In this document: positions 42,151 through 51,536 of the stretch, one piece after another
How the letters are laid out: each line of letters opens with the position of its first letter
Position numbering within the stretch: the stretch's first letter is position 1
Origin: Candidatus Zixiibacteriota bacterium
Lineage (GTDB): Bacteria > Zixibacteria > MSB-5A5 > GN15 > FEB-12
Direction: 5' to 3'
Assembly (NCBI GenBank): GCA_028289585.1
Contig: JANQPI010000020.1
Span: forward strand, 1-64,000
DNA: 64,000 bases
Notes under the pieces: model-generated
What the model was told of the DNA's origin: nothing
Database searches by the model: none
What the model saw: only the letters and a program-made list of their open reading frames with translations
Position numbers and translations under genes: made by a program

Positions 42151-43005
42151 ATGAATTTGTTATCACTTGTCGATCTGAACAGAGGCCAGCTGGAGAGCAT
42201 CTTTGATCTGGCAGACGAACTTTGCGAAAGAAAACAAACAGATCTGCTCAAAGATAAGTTGGTCGTGTTGATGTTTCCCAATTCAAGCGTACGAACGATC
42301 GTCAGTTTTAAAAGGGGCGTTCAACTTCTGGGTGGCGACACAATATCACTCACCACGGACGTCCTTGAGAGAAGAGAAGCACTTGTCGACCTGGCTGGCT
42401 ACCTCGACAACTGGGTGGATATGGTAATAGTCAGGTATGGAGCCTTTGAGACTGTTAGGGAGTTATCCACGTACGCTGGTTTTCCTGTGGTGAACGCAAT
42501 GACAGCAATGAATCATCCCTGTGAAATCATTGCTGATCTGTATTCGCTCAGGAAACTGCGCAGAGATTACACTGACCTGAAGTATGTTTTTGTAGGGCCC
42601 GAGAACAATGTATGCAACTCCTGGATAAACGCCGCCAGGCTGTTGCATCTGGATTTGACACAAGTTTGCCTTCCTGAATACAAAAGTCACCTGATCTCAG
42701 ACGAAGACGATTCTGTAAAATTTGCCACTGACTTAAAAGAATCAATTGCTCAGGCTGATATCATTCTCATTGACTCACTTCCCGACGAATTGAGATGCAA
42801 ACAGTACTATGACAAGTACCAGATCACTTCGGAACTGCTGGCCACGGCCAATGAGAACGCCTTGTTAAATCCCTGTCCACCATTCTATCGTGATGAAGAA
42901 ATCTCAGCAGAGCTGATTGACTCCAGGTACTTCGTTGGATATGAGTTCAAGCACAATCTGCTATCCGTTCAGCAAGCGATTATGGCATTTTGTTTTCGTA
43001 ACTAA
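42151..43005 (+). CDS. Atypical ornithine/aspartate-carbamoyltransferase family protein
   Basis: The protein has 284 residues against ~310-330 for ornithine carbamoyltransferase. The carbamoyl-phosphate motif STRT is SSVRT (45-49, in FPNSSVRTIVSFKRG). The HPxQ motif is HPCE (122-125) and the HCLP loop is NPCPP (240-244). The overall order and spacing are those of the family, so the fold is clear, but the ornithine-specific residues are not conserved and Gln to Glu at the carbamoyl phosphate site is notable. The substrate is unknown. GAAGG precedes ATG. It lies between two ssrA remnants in an AT-richer stretch and was probably acquired. Confidence 0.75.
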   Translation: MNLLSLVDLNRGQLESIFDLADELCERKQTDLLKDKLVVLMFPNSSVRTIVSFKRGVQLLGGDTISLTTDVLERREALVDLAGYLDNWVDMVIVRYGAFETVRELSTYAGFPVVNAMTAMNHPCEIIADLYSLRKLRRDYTDLKYVFVGPENNVCNSWINAARLLHLDLTQVCLPEYKSHLISDEDDSVKFATDLKESIAQADIILIDSLPDELRCKQYYDKYQITSELLATANENALLNPCPPFYRDEEISAELIDSRYFVGYEFKHNLLSVQQAIMAFCFRN

Positions 43006-43222
43006 GTGATTTATCGCCGTACCGGAGTGGCTTTGCAGGGACACTCGGTGCTAACAGCTTTGTACAGCGTGAAATCAATACGATTACGGCCATGCAGTAT
43101 AGTGGCTGCAACATCCCAGCAAACATGTCGGTCGATTCATGATATGAGATTTTCTCTCTGAGCTGGTTTGGCCGGTGGGTAGCCATTCGTAGACAGGAGA
43201 TGGACTGTCGCAGGAGTGTGAT

Positions 43223-44161
43223 ATGAATCGTATGGTTGCAACGACTTCAGTATTGTCTTTGGCATTCGCGTTCCTGGTTCTTGGTTCCGTATCGGCTCTA
43301 GGACAGAACGACGATGAGTATTGGTTCAAGAGAGTACTCGTAACGAACGACGATGGCATCAACGAGCCACGTATCTTGAAGCTGGGGATCGCATTCTCGG
43401 CTGTGGCGAAGACCTACATTGTTGCCTCAACCGAAGATCGAAGCGGATCTTCGAACTACACTATGTTGGGCAAGAGAACCCGATCGCTGTTTGTGACCAG
43501 AGAGTATGATTCTGATAGCTTGACAGCATACGCAGTCTCCGGATATCCAGCCGACTGTGTTGCTTTTGGTATCAAGGGCCTACTGAAAGAGACACCGCCA
43601 GACCTTGTAATCTCTGGAATAAACGGCGGTCCCAATCTCGGGACAGACGGCTGGTTTGTCTCCGGTACAATCGGCGCAGCCAGAACAGCAGCATTCTTCG
43701 GTATACCGGCAATCGCGGTTTCGGGACTGGACAGTGACGACAAGAACATGGTTGACGCTTTGACGGCGTGGGTCATAGAACTTGCCAAGACTCGAGTCGT
43801 TCAAGACTTGAAGCCGGGTGAGTACTTGAACGTCAATGTACCGCGGGTGAAGCCATCTGAGATTCGAGGAGTCAAGGTTGCGCGCCTCGCACCTTCGAAC
43901 CACGAGATCAGCTTCGAGCGTGTGTTTCGTGAGTTGGATGATGATGGCATCGAGAGCGAAGAAGTGTGGCTGATCGAGAGGACGCCTACAACCACTATGG
44001 ATCCAGCCGGCACCGATATCTCCGCATTTCATCAGAACTTTATCACAATTGTTCCGATGCGGATTGGTGAAAGCAAAGAGCAACCGGAAGAGCGTATTGG
44101 CCTGAACGACAACACGATTCCTGAGTGGAGACCGACTCGAAATCCCGACACTGAGCAATAG
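43223..44161 (+). CDS. Exported SurE-like nucleotidase
   Basis: The SurE core is complete: NDDG at 42-45, then STEDRSGSSNYTML, VSGYPADCVAFGI, VISGINGGPNLG and SGTIGAARTAAFFGIPAIAVS. SurE enzymes are metal-dependent 5'/3'-nucleotidases or phosphatases, normally cytoplasmic. Here a clear signal peptide (ATTSVLSLAFAFLVLGSVSA, cleaved near ALGQ) sends it to the periplasm. It is the second gene between the ssrA remnants, 217 bp after the carbamoyltransferase. Confidence 0.85.
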   Translation: MNRMVATTSVLSLAFAFLVLGSVSALGQNDDEYWFKRVLVTNDDGINEPRILKLGIAFSAVAKTYIVASTEDRSGSSNYTMLGKRTRSLFVTREYDSDSLTAYAVSGYPADCVAFGIKGLLKETPPDLVISGINGGPNLGTDGWFVSGTIGAARTAAFFGIPAIAVSGLDSDDKNMVDALTAWVIELAKTRVVQDLKPGEYLNVNVPRVKPSEIRGVKVARLAPSNHEISFERVFRELDDDGIESEEVWLIERTPTTTMDPAGTDISAFHQNFITIVPMRIGESKEQPEERIGLNDNTIPEWRPTRNPDTEQ

Positions 44162-44242
44162 ACCGATGCTGGGTCGGCGTTAAGCGAACGCTGTTTAGCC
44201 TCAACACAGCGAGGGTCCCTTTTAGCGCAACGCGAGTGTAGC

Positions 44243-44266
44243 GTTCGATTGACCCCACCTTCACCA
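44243..44266 (+). repeat. Short third remnant of the ssrA 3' end
   Basis: Matches the last 24 nt of ssrA (GTTCGATT..CCCCACCT.CACCA) at about 21 positions, in the same orientation, and ends in CACCA. Together with the 41831 copy it brackets the carbamoyltransferase and surE-like genes. The weaker match leaves some doubt. Confidence 0.55.
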
Positions 44267-44699
44267 ACCATAAAAATTGATTGGCAATCATTATACACAA
44301 TGGATTGTTACTGACGTTAACAGACATTTTCATGCATCGTACTGCCTGTCAAAGGTTTACAAAATTCTTGCAATCGACTCTTCCGTCCTTCATCAAGAGA
44401 CACGTTTTCATATCAGCACCATGACCCAACAACAAACGGTAAAATCTGCAGGGTTACACACTCGCTGATTCGGTTAGTGACTTTGAGATTCAAACGATCA
44501 GGAGATCTTCCTACTCCCGCATGCGTGACTTCTCACTCACAGTCAAAGCGAAGTCAACGTCTTTGCTGGATAGTCGATCGCGCAATGAAAAACGGATTGG
44601 TTCATTTACGCAGAGGTTTGTATACTGCTCGTGTTAAAAGGACTGAACGATAGAACGCTGACCTAACATCGCCATCATTATCATGCGGGGGAAGAATCA
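44267..44699. other. Intergenic region, 433 bp, AT-rich
   Basis: No gene recognised. The only clear signal is a promoter at 44597-44626 for the following gene. Confidence 0.5.
44597..44626 (+). promoter_or_regulatory. Candidate promoter of the two-gene envelope module
   Basis: TTGGTT (44597-44602), an 18-bp spacer and TATACT (44621-44626), 74 bp before the ATG. Confidence 0.5.
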
Positions 44700-46037
44700 A
44701 TGACTCTTGAGATGGCCCTTTTACTCGTGGTCTTGGCACTAAGTGCTGGCATCTCATCAACGAAGTACCTACTCCAAAAAAATCCTAAACAAAAAAAGAC
44801 ATATCGGACTCTAACAGGTCTGATTCTACTGGCACTACTGGCAGCAGTGCTGCAGTCAGTAATCTTCAGCAGACTTCTCACAATCATTGAACTGCTTAAA
44901 TACGTAAGCGATGGACTCCACAACTATCTGGGGATTTCAATCTGGATCAACAGGGCGGTGATTGTTGCAACGCTGATTCCTCTACTCATTGCAGCAAAAC
45001 ATACTTTCTCCTCGAACCGAACCAAGCGCACCGTTGGATACGGACTTATCGTAGGGTATATCTGCATCTATTTTACGCTCATGCATTTTGCGACAAAGGA
45101 TCTACTGTTTACGCATGACAGCGGAGAAGCTCAGAAATGGGTATCGATAACCGCAGATGGTGAGGTCAGAGTGTACAACTCCCCCGGTTATGATGTATTC
45201 TCAGGAACCATTCTTAAAAAAATGACACCTGAATTGGCTCAACAAATAAGGTTCTTACAACAAAATGACATGACTGATTTTGATATCAGCAACGCCTACT
45301 TTCATCCTATCACGGGTGACACACTTAAGTGGTACTCCATTGATGATGGTGGCTCAATACTAATACATGATCATGCAGGATTCGACACCCAAACCGGCCA
45401 GCAGCTTAAATCGGTTACGCTTGATATTCTTGGACAACTCAAACAGCAGGAGAAGGCAAAACAAGTTCGTTTCGAAGTCGTACGTGACTCCCTTGCCAGA
45501 ACACTGGCTGAGTCTGAAAAAGAGCAACAACTTCGACAATTGAGAAAAAGATACATAGTAGCAGGTAATTCTTGTGCAGAAACGGTATCGCGAATCGCAC
45601 TATCGGTCGTAAACGAAGGCACCAATGCTCAGTGGATTGGTGTAGACCGCTTTACACAGGGAATTCTCATACAGAACCTGAAAAACGATGATTGTGATAT
45701 CATTACCGATCTCTTTAAGAGACCATTCTTTGATGATGGAAAAATGGCGCAGCTAATCAGAGGCAATGGTGAAGTGCTATCGCAATTGAATTTAGAAAAA
45801 ATTGCGGATGTTTTCGTAGCAATAGAAATTGAGAAAGCAATATCTGAGCCATCGCAACTTCAAGGGACAAAAACATGTCAGATAAAAATGAATGTCCATA
45901 CCTTTGACCACAACGGAAGACAGATTTCTCACACAGTTTTGACCTGCTCTGGTCTCGGTTTTACTGAACTGAGTGCACATGAAAAAGCAGTGGAAAAGGC
46001 CGCATCACAGCTTAGGGACGTGCTGATCAAACACTGA
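44700..46037 (+). CDS. Polytopic membrane protein with extracytoplasmic PxTG/WY repeats, function unknown
   Basis: The protein has 445 residues. Four or five membrane helices fill the first ~135. Two similar ~40-residue units follow: WVSITADGEVRVYNSPGYD and WYSIDDGGSILIHDHAGFD, each ending in a (S/T)G pair, with FHPITGDTLKWY between them. This looks like a motif in periplasmic proteins of unknown role. A helical KEKEQQLRQLRKR stretch precedes a C-terminal domain (AIEIEKAI..., CSGLGFTELSAHEKAVEKAA) with the look of CsgG/FlgO-related lipoproteins. Codon use and base composition are AT-richer than the surroundings. The start has GGGGGAAGAATCA upstream. It is probably paired with the next gene, 78 bp away. 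Confidence 0.6.
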   Translation: MTLEMALLLVVLALSAGISSTKYLLQKNPKQKKTYRTLTGLILLALLAAVLQSVIFSRLLTIIELLKYVSDGLHNYLGISIWINRAVIVATLIPLLIAAKHTFSSNRTKRTVGYGLIVGYICIYFTLMHFATKDLLFTHDSGEAQKWVSITADGEVRVYNSPGYDVFSGTILKKMTPELAQQIRFLQQNDMTDFDISNAYFHPITGDTLKWYSIDDGGSILIHDHAGFDTQTGQQLKSVTLDILGQLKQQEKAKQVRFEVVRDSLARTLAESEKEQQLRQLRKRYIVAGNSCAETVSRIALSVVNEGTNAQWIGVDRFTQGILIQNLKNDDCDIITDLFKRPFFDDGKMAQLIRGNGEVLSQLNLEKIADVFVAIEIEKAISEPSQLQGTKTCQIKMNVHTFDHNGRQISHTVLTCSGLGFTELSAHEKAVEKAASQLRDVLIKH

Positions 46038-46115
46038 CTTGAGTTCATGATGAATGTCTTGGAAAGGTGAACGATCTTTGCGTCAGAGTCAAGATCGAGA
46101 CAAGAGGGAAAACAA

Positions 46116-47237
46116 ATGAAACACCGCATTGGCTCAGCGTTAAACGTACTACTGATACTACTCTTATTGCAAACATCTGCCAATTCTGAACCTCTTAGCA
46201 AAACTTCTAGTGATACAACGGTTGTGTCAACTGGTCAAATTCTTCAACAAACGGTTACAACTCTGGCAAGCGAAATACGCTCAAGCATTTCTGACAGAAA
46301 GTTTACACGCCTGGCAGTAATGCCCTTTACATCGTTACGTGGTGAAGAGAATGACCTCGGCCTCTATATCTCCGATAGGCTCACAAGTGAACTCAGCGTT
46401 AGTGGAGATAATCTACAGCTGGTTGAGCGATCTCAGATTAATCAGGCGTTATCGGAAATGCGATTAGGTGAAACGGGGCTTCTTAGTGAAGAGACAATAC
46501 AGAAGACGGGGCAGGCTCTGGGAGCTGACGCTGTAATCATCGGTACGATTGTAGAGCTTGGCACTGAAGTTGATATCAATTTGAGAATGTTTTCTGTTTC
46601 TACGTTGAAAATCTTGGGAATGGCAAGTCAGCTGATCGAAAAAGACGAAGTTATCGAATCACTTCTTCAATTATCGATACCCCCAAGTGGCAACGTCATA
46701 GATTCTGAATCAACAAGTAACAACACAAACGCTGACAGCATCTTTTTCTACGAAGACTTCACGGGAATTGAAGAAGGATTAATCCCAGATCAATGGATCG
46801 GTGGAAGTACATTGGCAGTGAAGTCAAGTGACTTGAATAGAAGAACAAATGTGTTGGCAAATTTCAAGAAAGGTAATCACAATGTTACGGTTCCCGACAT
46901 TCCGTTTCCGGACAATTGGCGATTTGACATAGAGTTCTTCTATACTACCGACAGATATTTCTTCAATCCTTTCGTGCTAAAAATAGGTGACGTAAAAGCG
47001 AGTTTCTATAGGCACCAATCTTTTTTAAATGATATCAATGCTCATAAACCTGCGCCGAAAGGCAATCAGATCAATCTGGTGTCAGTAGTGAAATCGGGAT
47101 CTGTCATAAAGCTCTTTGTCAATACAGAGAGGATAAAGATGATTAGAATGGAGAGCTTTGAATCACCTACAGGTTTGAGCATATCCTACACGGGAGATTT
47201 CAGTGTCTTTCGTCTCAAAGGAACAAAGTTGCCATAG
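46116..47237 (+). CDS. Exported FlgO/CsgG-like domain protein with C-terminal lectin-like beta domain
   Basis: The signal peptide is cleaved near TSANS. Residues ~65-190 match the FlgO/CsgG type of curli or flagellar assembly domain: LAVMPFTSLRGEENDLGLYI, RLTSELSV, LVERSQINQALSEM, GQALGADAVIIGTIVELG, NLRMFSVSTLKILG. Residues ~210-373 look like a LamG/concanavalin beta sandwich (FFYEDFTGIEEG...IPDQWIGG, LKIGDVKASFY). It lies downstream of the polytopic protein in the same AT-rich stretch. A sensor or assembly pair at the envelope is likely, but the function is unknown. Confidence 0.65.
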   Translation: MKHRIGSALNVLLILLLLQTSANSEPLSKTSSDTTVVSTGQILQQTVTTLASEIRSSISDRKFTRLAVMPFTSLRGEENDLGLYISDRLTSELSVSGDNLQLVERSQINQALSEMRLGETGLLSEETIQKTGQALGADAVIIGTIVELGTEVDINLRMFSVSTLKILGMASQLIEKDEVIESLLQLSIPPSGNVIDSESTSNNTNADSIFFYEDFTGIEEGLIPDQWIGGSTLAVKSSDLNRRTNVLANFKKGNHNVTVPDIPFPDNWRFDIEFFYTTDRYFFNPFVLKIGDVKASFYRHQSFLNDINAHKPAPKGNQINLVSVVKSGSVIKLFVNTERIKMIRMESFESPTGLSISYTGDFSVFRLKGTKLP

Positions 47238-47364
47238 AGCAGAATTCTACACTGTTGAATAGTGTTCTTTCTTATCTTGATCAGATTACAGAGATGTGTG
47301 CAGTGATTGATGCTTATACAGTTACCATGGTTACTTGCTTCGCAGTCAGCGCGAGGACAATGAT

Positions 47365-48204
47365 ATGTTTGAAGAACTCCGCAAACTGGATGTGCGACCA
47401 GCACCTTTCTCTGTCTATACCGCACAACAGTTATGGGATGACGATCACATCTCTCGCCAGATGCTGGCGATGCACCTGGATCCCGACGTTGAACCAGCGT
47501 CGCGACGGTCAGCCTTCATCGATACCTCTGTCGAATGGATAGTTCGACACTTTGATGTCGGTCCGGGAACGCGAATCGCGGATTTCGGTTGTGGTCCCGG
47601 CCTGTACACGACGCCATTTGCCCAGCGAGGTGCCGAAGTTACTGGCATCGATTGGTCGCGACGGTCGATTGCCCATGCTCGCAAGACAGCTGAGCGGAGC
47701 AGATTGAAGATTGACTACACCCTCACCAATTACCTGACGTATGAGAGCGACAAGCGCTTCGATCTGGCTACGTTAATCTACTGTGACTACTGCGCCCTGA
47801 GCCCGACCCAGCGCCAGCACTTCCTGCACGTCATCCGGCAGCACCTTGCTCCCGGAGGGCGACTATTGTTTGACGTGTTCTCACAGACTGCGTTTGCCTC
47901 CCATCAGGAGACAGCAACATTCGGACTCAACTTCATGAACCACTTCTGGTCCAAGTATGAATACATCGGCTTCCAGCGCACGTGGCGCTACGAGGCCGAA
48001 TCCGTTGCCCTCGATTTGTACGCAATCGTCACCGAGGAACAGGTTCGGCTTATCTACAACTGGCTGCAGTATTTTTCTCTCGAGAGCATTAGAAGCGAGT
48101 TAATGGAAAACGGCTTTACAGTCGTCGAACAGTTCGCCGACGTTACCGGACAAGACTATACTTCCGAAGCCACGGAGATTGCGATCGTGGCCGAGGCCAA
48201 CTAG
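47365..48204 (+). CDS. Class I SAM-dependent methyltransferase
   Basis: ATG 47365 with GAGGA 7 bp upstream is chosen over a TTG at 47335. SAM motif I is IADFGCGPGLYTT; GAEVTGIDWS gives the acidic end of strand 2; LATLIYCDYCALSP and LAPGGRLLFDVF are motifs II and III. The C-terminal part covers the active site with aromatic residues (NHFWSKYEYIGFQRTWRYEA). The substrate is unknown. Composition is back to the typical level, so the accessory block ends before it. Confidence 0.85.
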   Translation: MFEELRKLDVRPAPFSVYTAQQLWDDDHISRQMLAMHLDPDVEPASRRSAFIDTSVEWIVRHFDVGPGTRIADFGCGPGLYTTPFAQRGAEVTGIDWSRRSIAHARKTAERSRLKIDYTLTNYLTYESDKRFDLATLIYCDYCALSPTQRQHFLHVIRQHLAPGGRLLFDVFSQTAFASHQETATFGLNFMNHFWSKYEYIGFQRTWRYEAESVALDLYAIVTEEQVRLIYNWLQYFSLESIRSELMENGFTVVEQFADVTGQDYTSEATEIAIVAEAN

Positions 48205-48272
48205 AAGAAATATAGGCGCTTTCTGAAGAAATGACTAACATGAAACTCGACGTATAGAGCGGCAGGATCAAA

Positions 48273-48674
48273 GTGAAGATAGTATCACTGGTTTTCTCTT
48301 ACTTGCTCGTCCTCGGTGCAGTTGTGATGAGTGCATGGGGCATCTTGGGTTTTTTTGAGTACTTCACCGGCACAACTCTGCTCATCCCACTTCAGAATCC
48401 TGAGTTTCCGTCAGGAACTCAATTCCTGCATTGGCTCCTTATCACAGCAGCCGGCGTCACATTTCTAGCAGGGTACTTCTTGAGATGGAAACTTCTACCG
48501 TTCGCTATGCTCGTGATCTATGCGATGCTAGCTACTCTGTGTGCTGTCCAGACCTTTGATTTCATAACTGAAGGATGGGGTGTTGGTGACTTTGCACGTG
48601 AAGTCGCTTGGTACATCATTATCACAACCTACCTGTTCAAATCCCAACGTATGCGAGAACGGTTGAATAGGTGA
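48273..48674 (+). CDS. Four-helix membrane protein, unknown function
   Basis: GTG start with AGGA 6 bp upstream. The protein has 133 residues and four hydrophobic segments (~3-28, 48-66, 71-92, 106-122), with an Arg-rich cytoplasmic end (KSQRMRERLNR). No family was recognised. It is 68 bp after the methyltransferase on the same strand. Confidence 0.65.
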   Translation: MKIVSLVFSYLLVLGAVVMSAWGILGFFEYFTGTTLLIPLQNPEFPSGTQFLHWLLITAAGVTFLAGYFLRWKLLPFAMLVIYAMLATLCAVQTFDFITEGWGVGDFAREVAWYIIITTYLFKSQRMRERLNR

Positions 48675-48768
48675 GTCTCTAATGTCGATTACATTTGCCG
48701 GTGAAACCTCATCCACTGGCTTGCGATAGACGTGACCACAACTGGGGGCTCAGTACTTTCACTCTCGG

Positions 48769-50193
48769 CTATCTGAGATTGCTAAGCTTAAATCGCTCCG
48801 GATACTCCGTTGTGGATAACCAGATGTGCAGGTCGTTATCTGCACCCGGTAGATATGTCAGCACAAGATTCCGAAAGCGCTGATCTGACAGTCGATCGTA
48901 ATCGAACAGTGCTCGCTCAAACGCAGCGTACGTGTCGGCGCCCATTTTCACCCGCAGGTAGTTGAACAAGAGTGAGGTGCGGTCGGTCAGAATAAATCTG
49001 TCCTTATACGTTCCGATCTCATCGAACCCGATTTGATCGAGACACTTCTCCGGTGGCAGTTTCCGTCCATATCGGTCAAGCCCAGTGGTGCGTTTTGAGA
49101 GGTATGATTCCTCCAGGGCGTCTAGTTTGCTCCGGAGCCACGCCTCTCCCAAAATGTCAGCAAGTACCAGGTCGTCAAAGTAACTGGGGAACCCCTCGAT
49201 CACGAATGCTGCAAGCGGGTCGGAGTGATCTATCGGAACGTGCACATAAGAATGAGCTATCTCGTGAGCCAATGTGAACATCGAATAGGGATTGTGGCCA
49301 AACTCTCTCCACAGGCTGCTGGAGATCCCCGTAACGTTCGCCGAAGAGATGTCACCAAACTCTGGCATCTCCATGATGAACGCCTGCTGTGGGAGTCTGC
49401 CTCTTATGAGGCGTTCATCGCAGCGGTTGTGAAACGATTCAGCGAAGTCCCGTATCGCAGCGGCCCGGTCACGGGATGCTGAGTCCGGCAAATGGTAGAC
49501 CGAAAGCCACCCCTCACTCAGGACCTCCCAACGCTGCGCCGTGCATTGGACAGCCATAATGTCGATACCATACGCTGACCAGATCGAAACCGCATGGCCG
49601 TTGACCAAGCGCTCCGTCTCCTTGGTTCCGACAAAAACGCATCGATAATCAGATGGCACACGCAAGCTTACGCGGGAGAAGTCTACGCGTTGAGAGGACG
49701 ATCGGTCTTGTAGAAAAATGGGAAACCACAATGAGTATCCGTATGATCGTAAAAGAACACCATCAGAGTCGATGCGCATGTAGTCCGATGGCGATCGTGC
49801 CGCGGATCGGTTGAAGAGTCCGCTGTAGAATACGTCCATGGCCAAACTGTCATCAGTGCCAGCGTGTACGAACTCAATCTGGTTAGCTATCATCGAATAG
49901 CTGTAGTGGTAAAAGACCTTTCGCGTCGAAGCCTCAACTATCACACCTGATTGCTTAATCGAATCGACACTAATCTCTCCATGGAGATAGAATCGGATCG
50001 TATCGCCAACCGAAAGAGGTTCTGCAAACGTGACACGAGCCATTCCCGAGAGACGTCGTTGCTCCGGTTCGAACGTGATATCCAATTCGTAGTTAGTCGC
50101 CTTGGGTAACTGATTGGCGACCACGCCTGGCGAAACTAGTCCCGCACAGACAAAAAAGGCCACCAGCAGCGTCGGTGTCGTCACGAGCCTCAC
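48769..50193 (-). CDS. Exported M1-like zinc metallopeptidase
   Basis: The signal peptide is cleaved near VVANQ. The N-terminal beta domain (YELDITFEPEQRRLSGMARV) is the M1 saddle type. HEIAH at 310-314 is followed 18 residues later by Glu333 in EGFPSYF, the HExxH-x18-E zinc ligand set of M1 gluzincins. The usual GAMEN exopeptidase motif is not obvious. At 474 residues it is shorter than aminopeptidase N. The helical C-terminus is brief. It stands alone and is convergent with the upstream small membrane gene. Confidence 0.82.
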   Translation of the reverse strand: MRLVTTPTLLVAFFVCAGLVSPGVVANQLPKATNYELDITFEPEQRRLSGMARVTFAEPLSVGDTIRFYLHGEISVDSIKQSGVIVEASTRKVFYHYSYSMIANQIEFVHAGTDDSLAMDVFYSGLFNRSAARSPSDYMRIDSDGVLLRSYGYSLWFPIFLQDRSSSQRVDFSRVSLRVPSDYRCVFVGTKETERLVNGHAVSIWSAYGIDIMAVQCTAQRWEVLSEGWLSVYHLPDSASRDRAAAIRDFAESFHNRCDERLIRGRLPQQAFIMEMPEFGDISSANVTGISSSLWREFGHNPYSMFTLAHEIAHSYVHVPIDHSDPLAAFVIEGFPSYFDDLVLADILGEAWLRSKLDALEESYLSKRTTGLDRYGRKLPPEKCLDQIGFDEIGTYKDRFILTDRTSLLFNYLRVKMGADTYAAFERALFDYDRLSDQRFRNLVLTYLPGADNDLHIWLSTTEYPERFKLSNLR

Positions 50194-50389
50194 TCCAGTA
50201 CTAACATGTCGTTCTTATCCGTAGTAGACGAACCGGACTTGGAGCGGGTTGCGGTTTTTTCGTGAACGGTAAAAGCTCGCGAATGATCGCTCTCGCACGG
50301 CAGTGGCGGTAATCAGATTTCGACAGGGACTGCTGGCTAACGCATGAGGAGCCAGATTGCAACTCCCCCCACCAAACCGCTAGCAAAGC

Positions 50390-51427
50390 CTAGCGACCAC
50401 CCTTAGCTGTATACCAATCACGGACCGCCGCATGAATCTCCGACCAGCCGTCGACACGCTCGCCCGTGTCTTTCGTGTAGACGAAATTGTGATCTCCACC
50501 CTCCACGATCAGAAGATCAGCGTCCTTACCTATCGAGAGGAGGTGAGCGTAAGCCATCGTTGCCGTCTCGACGGCGACGACCGGATCGGCCTCGCCCTGT
50601 GCGATAAAAATGCTCGCTTCGGTGTTTGATAGTTGCTCGATCGTTGACGTCTGCAGGAACGTCGCCCAGCGACGGTAGGGGTGGCCGAAGAAAAGCTGTT
50701 CGCTGTTCTCGGAGTTGCGAAGGATCTCTTGCCACCGGTCCATAACGTACCCCTCCCGCTCACTCGAAACGTCAGAAACATGAGCGAAGAACGTGCCCCG
50801 ATTAGCGAGCACAAGCAGGTCGTACAACTGGCTCGGCCCACCCCCGGCGAGTACCGCAACATGACTAATCATCGGGTAGTCGGCCGCGAGCTTAGCGGCA
50901 ACAAGGCCGCCCTCGGAATGTCCGATGACTAACACACCGCTATCTTTGACCCCCGGCAGACTCAGTGCCGCGACGATCGCCGCATGAATCGCCTCACACC
51001 ACCGCTCCAGCGTGTGCTCGTGTCGAAACTCTTGATAGTCCGAAGATGACAGCCCCGAGTCTCCCGGAGTCATCAGATAGTCGACGCCGGGTTTTTCGAC
51101 GATCAGGATCCGGGCGGTTTGACGGAAGACGTCATTGACCGTACTGTGCCCATTGCTGCCAACTATCCGCTCACCTCGTCGTTGAAAATGAGAGTTTCCA
51201 CCCGAGCCGTGGACATAGACAACCAGTGGCAGGACACGGTCATCGCTGCCCGTTTCGGATAGGTAGAATCGGATCGACCGACCAAGAGTATCGATTGTCG
51301 TGTAGGGAAGCCATGGCTGTCGAGCGATTGTCCCGACCGGACCGACCGGTTCATACGTTTGCTGGGCTGGAGCGGACTGCAGCATCAGAAGCGTTCCGGC
51401 AGCGACGATTAAGGATCTGATCAGCAT
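50390..51427 (-). CDS. Exported alpha/beta hydrolase
   Basis: ATG 51427 starts a signal peptide (MLIRSLIVAAGTLLMLQSAP, cleaved near APAQQ) and is preferred to the in-frame ATG at 51493; neither has a good SD. The protein has an oxyanion strand YVHGSGGNSHF, nucleophile elbow GHSEGG, Asp in QGEADPVV and His in GGDHNFVY. This is a complete esterase/peptidase-like triad. The substrate is unknown. Confidence 0.85.
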   Translation of the reverse strand: MLIRSLIVAAGTLLMLQSAPAQQTYEPVGPVGTIARQPWLPYTTIDTLGRSIRFYLSETGSDDRVLPLVVYVHGSGGNSHFQRRGERIVGSNGHSTVNDVFRQTARILIVEKPGVDYLMTPGDSGLSSSDYQEFRHEHTLERWCEAIHAAIVAALSLPGVKDSGVLVIGHSEGGLVAAKLAADYPMISHVAVLAGGGPSQLYDLLVLANRGTFFAHVSDVSSEREGYVMDRWQEILRNSENSEQLFFGHPYRRWATFLQTSTIEQLSNTEASIFIAQGEADPVVAVETATMAYAHLLSIGKDADLLIVEGGDHNFVYTKDTGERVDGWSEIHAAVRDWYTAKGGR

Positions 51428-51536
51428 GATATTCAGTACGGTTGTTCCTGCCGAAAGGATGCACGGGCACTCATAATTGCGGGCAGGTAACATGCTCGGA
51501 GAGGCGCACCAATGGAAGCGAGAGACTGTCTACCGA

